Shown in pieces: positions 63,956-64,000 of a stretch of DNA of 64,000 bases; within the stretch, counting starts at the first letter, position 1, and each line of letters opens with the position of its first letter. The notes under the pieces were generated by a model. The model was not told the DNA's origin, made no database searches, and worked only from the letters and a program-made list of their open reading frames with translations. The position numbers and the translations under genes are program-made. This DNA comes from Brevundimonas bullata. GTDB lineage: Bacteria > Pseudomonadota > Alphaproteobacteria > Caulobacterales > Caulobacteraceae. The stretch spans positions 310,001 to 374,000 of the forward strand of contig NZ_JACHLM010000001.1 of the NCBI RefSeq assembly GCF_014207965.1, written 5' to 3'.

Positions 63956-64000
63956 GCTTTTCGCCCCTCAGCCTGCTTGTAGTCTCAGCCGCCGTGCGTG

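Noticed and set aside
1..64000. CRISPR arrays, rRNA genes, insertion sequences and integrases.
   Set aside because: No regular direct repeat array, rRNA sequence or transposase-like reading frame was found.

Overview
The window is high-GC chromosomal DNA from an alphaproteobacterium. Gene content and order fit the Caulobacterales, and a Brevundimonas-like organism is my inference. Supporting features are a membrane-anchored CycM-type cytochrome c, the dnaX/ybaB/recR group, an IscU-like gene followed by yidD and thrS, etfB-etfA beside a cob(I)alamin adenosyltransferase, coq7/ubiE/ubiB for ubiquinone, and many GGGGAGGG-type palindromic repeats between genes. Most of the window is core genome. 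There is no prophage, integrase, insertion sequence, CRISPR array or rRNA operon.

Layout. 1-1.6 kb: a DUF3883 gene cut by the window edge, carrying a palindromic repeat inside its reading frame, and an HTH protein. 1.7-10.5 kb: an M16 peptidase, a NYN RNase-like protein, cobT with an overlapping esterase-like lipoprotein, then coq7, dsbB and a DedA-like protein on the minus strand. 10.7-16.5 kb: hppD, an overlapping asparaginase/cupin/methyltransferase-like/hypothetical operon, a fumarylacetoacetate hydrolase-family gene and tRNA-Leu(CAA). 16.8-21.6 kb: a TetR regulator with a palindromic operator, then a DHA2-type MFS pump, an HlyD/EmrA adaptor and a Bcr/CflA-type pump. 21.7-33.5 kb: an LTA4H-like M1 aminopeptidase, DUF488, a YtcJ-like amidohydrolase, an NDUFA9-like SDR, uppP, a CDF metal exporter, a GST, queG, an FKBP and ilvA.

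33.6-39.5 kb: a LuxR-type regulator beside an AT-rich island, tRNA-Gly(CCC), a TraB/GumN protein, an XRE/membrane-protein pair, rmuC, recR and ybaB. 39.6-46.9 kb: a nitroreductase lying between ybaB-recR and dnaX, DUF3597, the 4.5S SRP RNA, nudC, kdsB, cycM and an NlpC/P60 hydrolase. 46.9-57.4 kb: an M17 aminopeptidase, a TPR protein, IscU-like/yidD/thrS, an SDR overlapping a pterin carbinolamine dehydratase, ubiE-ubiB, arfB and a YaiI-type protein. 57.7-64 kb: a tandem pair of secreted amidohydrolase-fold proteins, one of which has lost its metal ligands, then DUF167, etfA-etfB, a small membrane protein and the cobalamin adenosyltransferase.

Themes. Ubiquinone synthesis (coq7, ubiE, ubiB) and its electron donors (ETF) are spread through the window. 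Aromatic amino-acid breakdown is represented by phhB, hppD and the FAH-family gene. Cobalamin appears as cobT and the adenosyltransferase. The strongest non-routine signals are the dispersed palindromic repeats (one inside a coding sequence, one supplying a stop codon), two copies of a separate ~120-135 bp inverted-repeat element, the dead/active amidohydrolase pair, the nitroreductase insertion with a palindromic operator in the dnaX region, and the TetR operator controlling two pumps. I found no clear new defence or mobile system; the truncated DUF3883 gene at the left edge is the only accessory-type gene.
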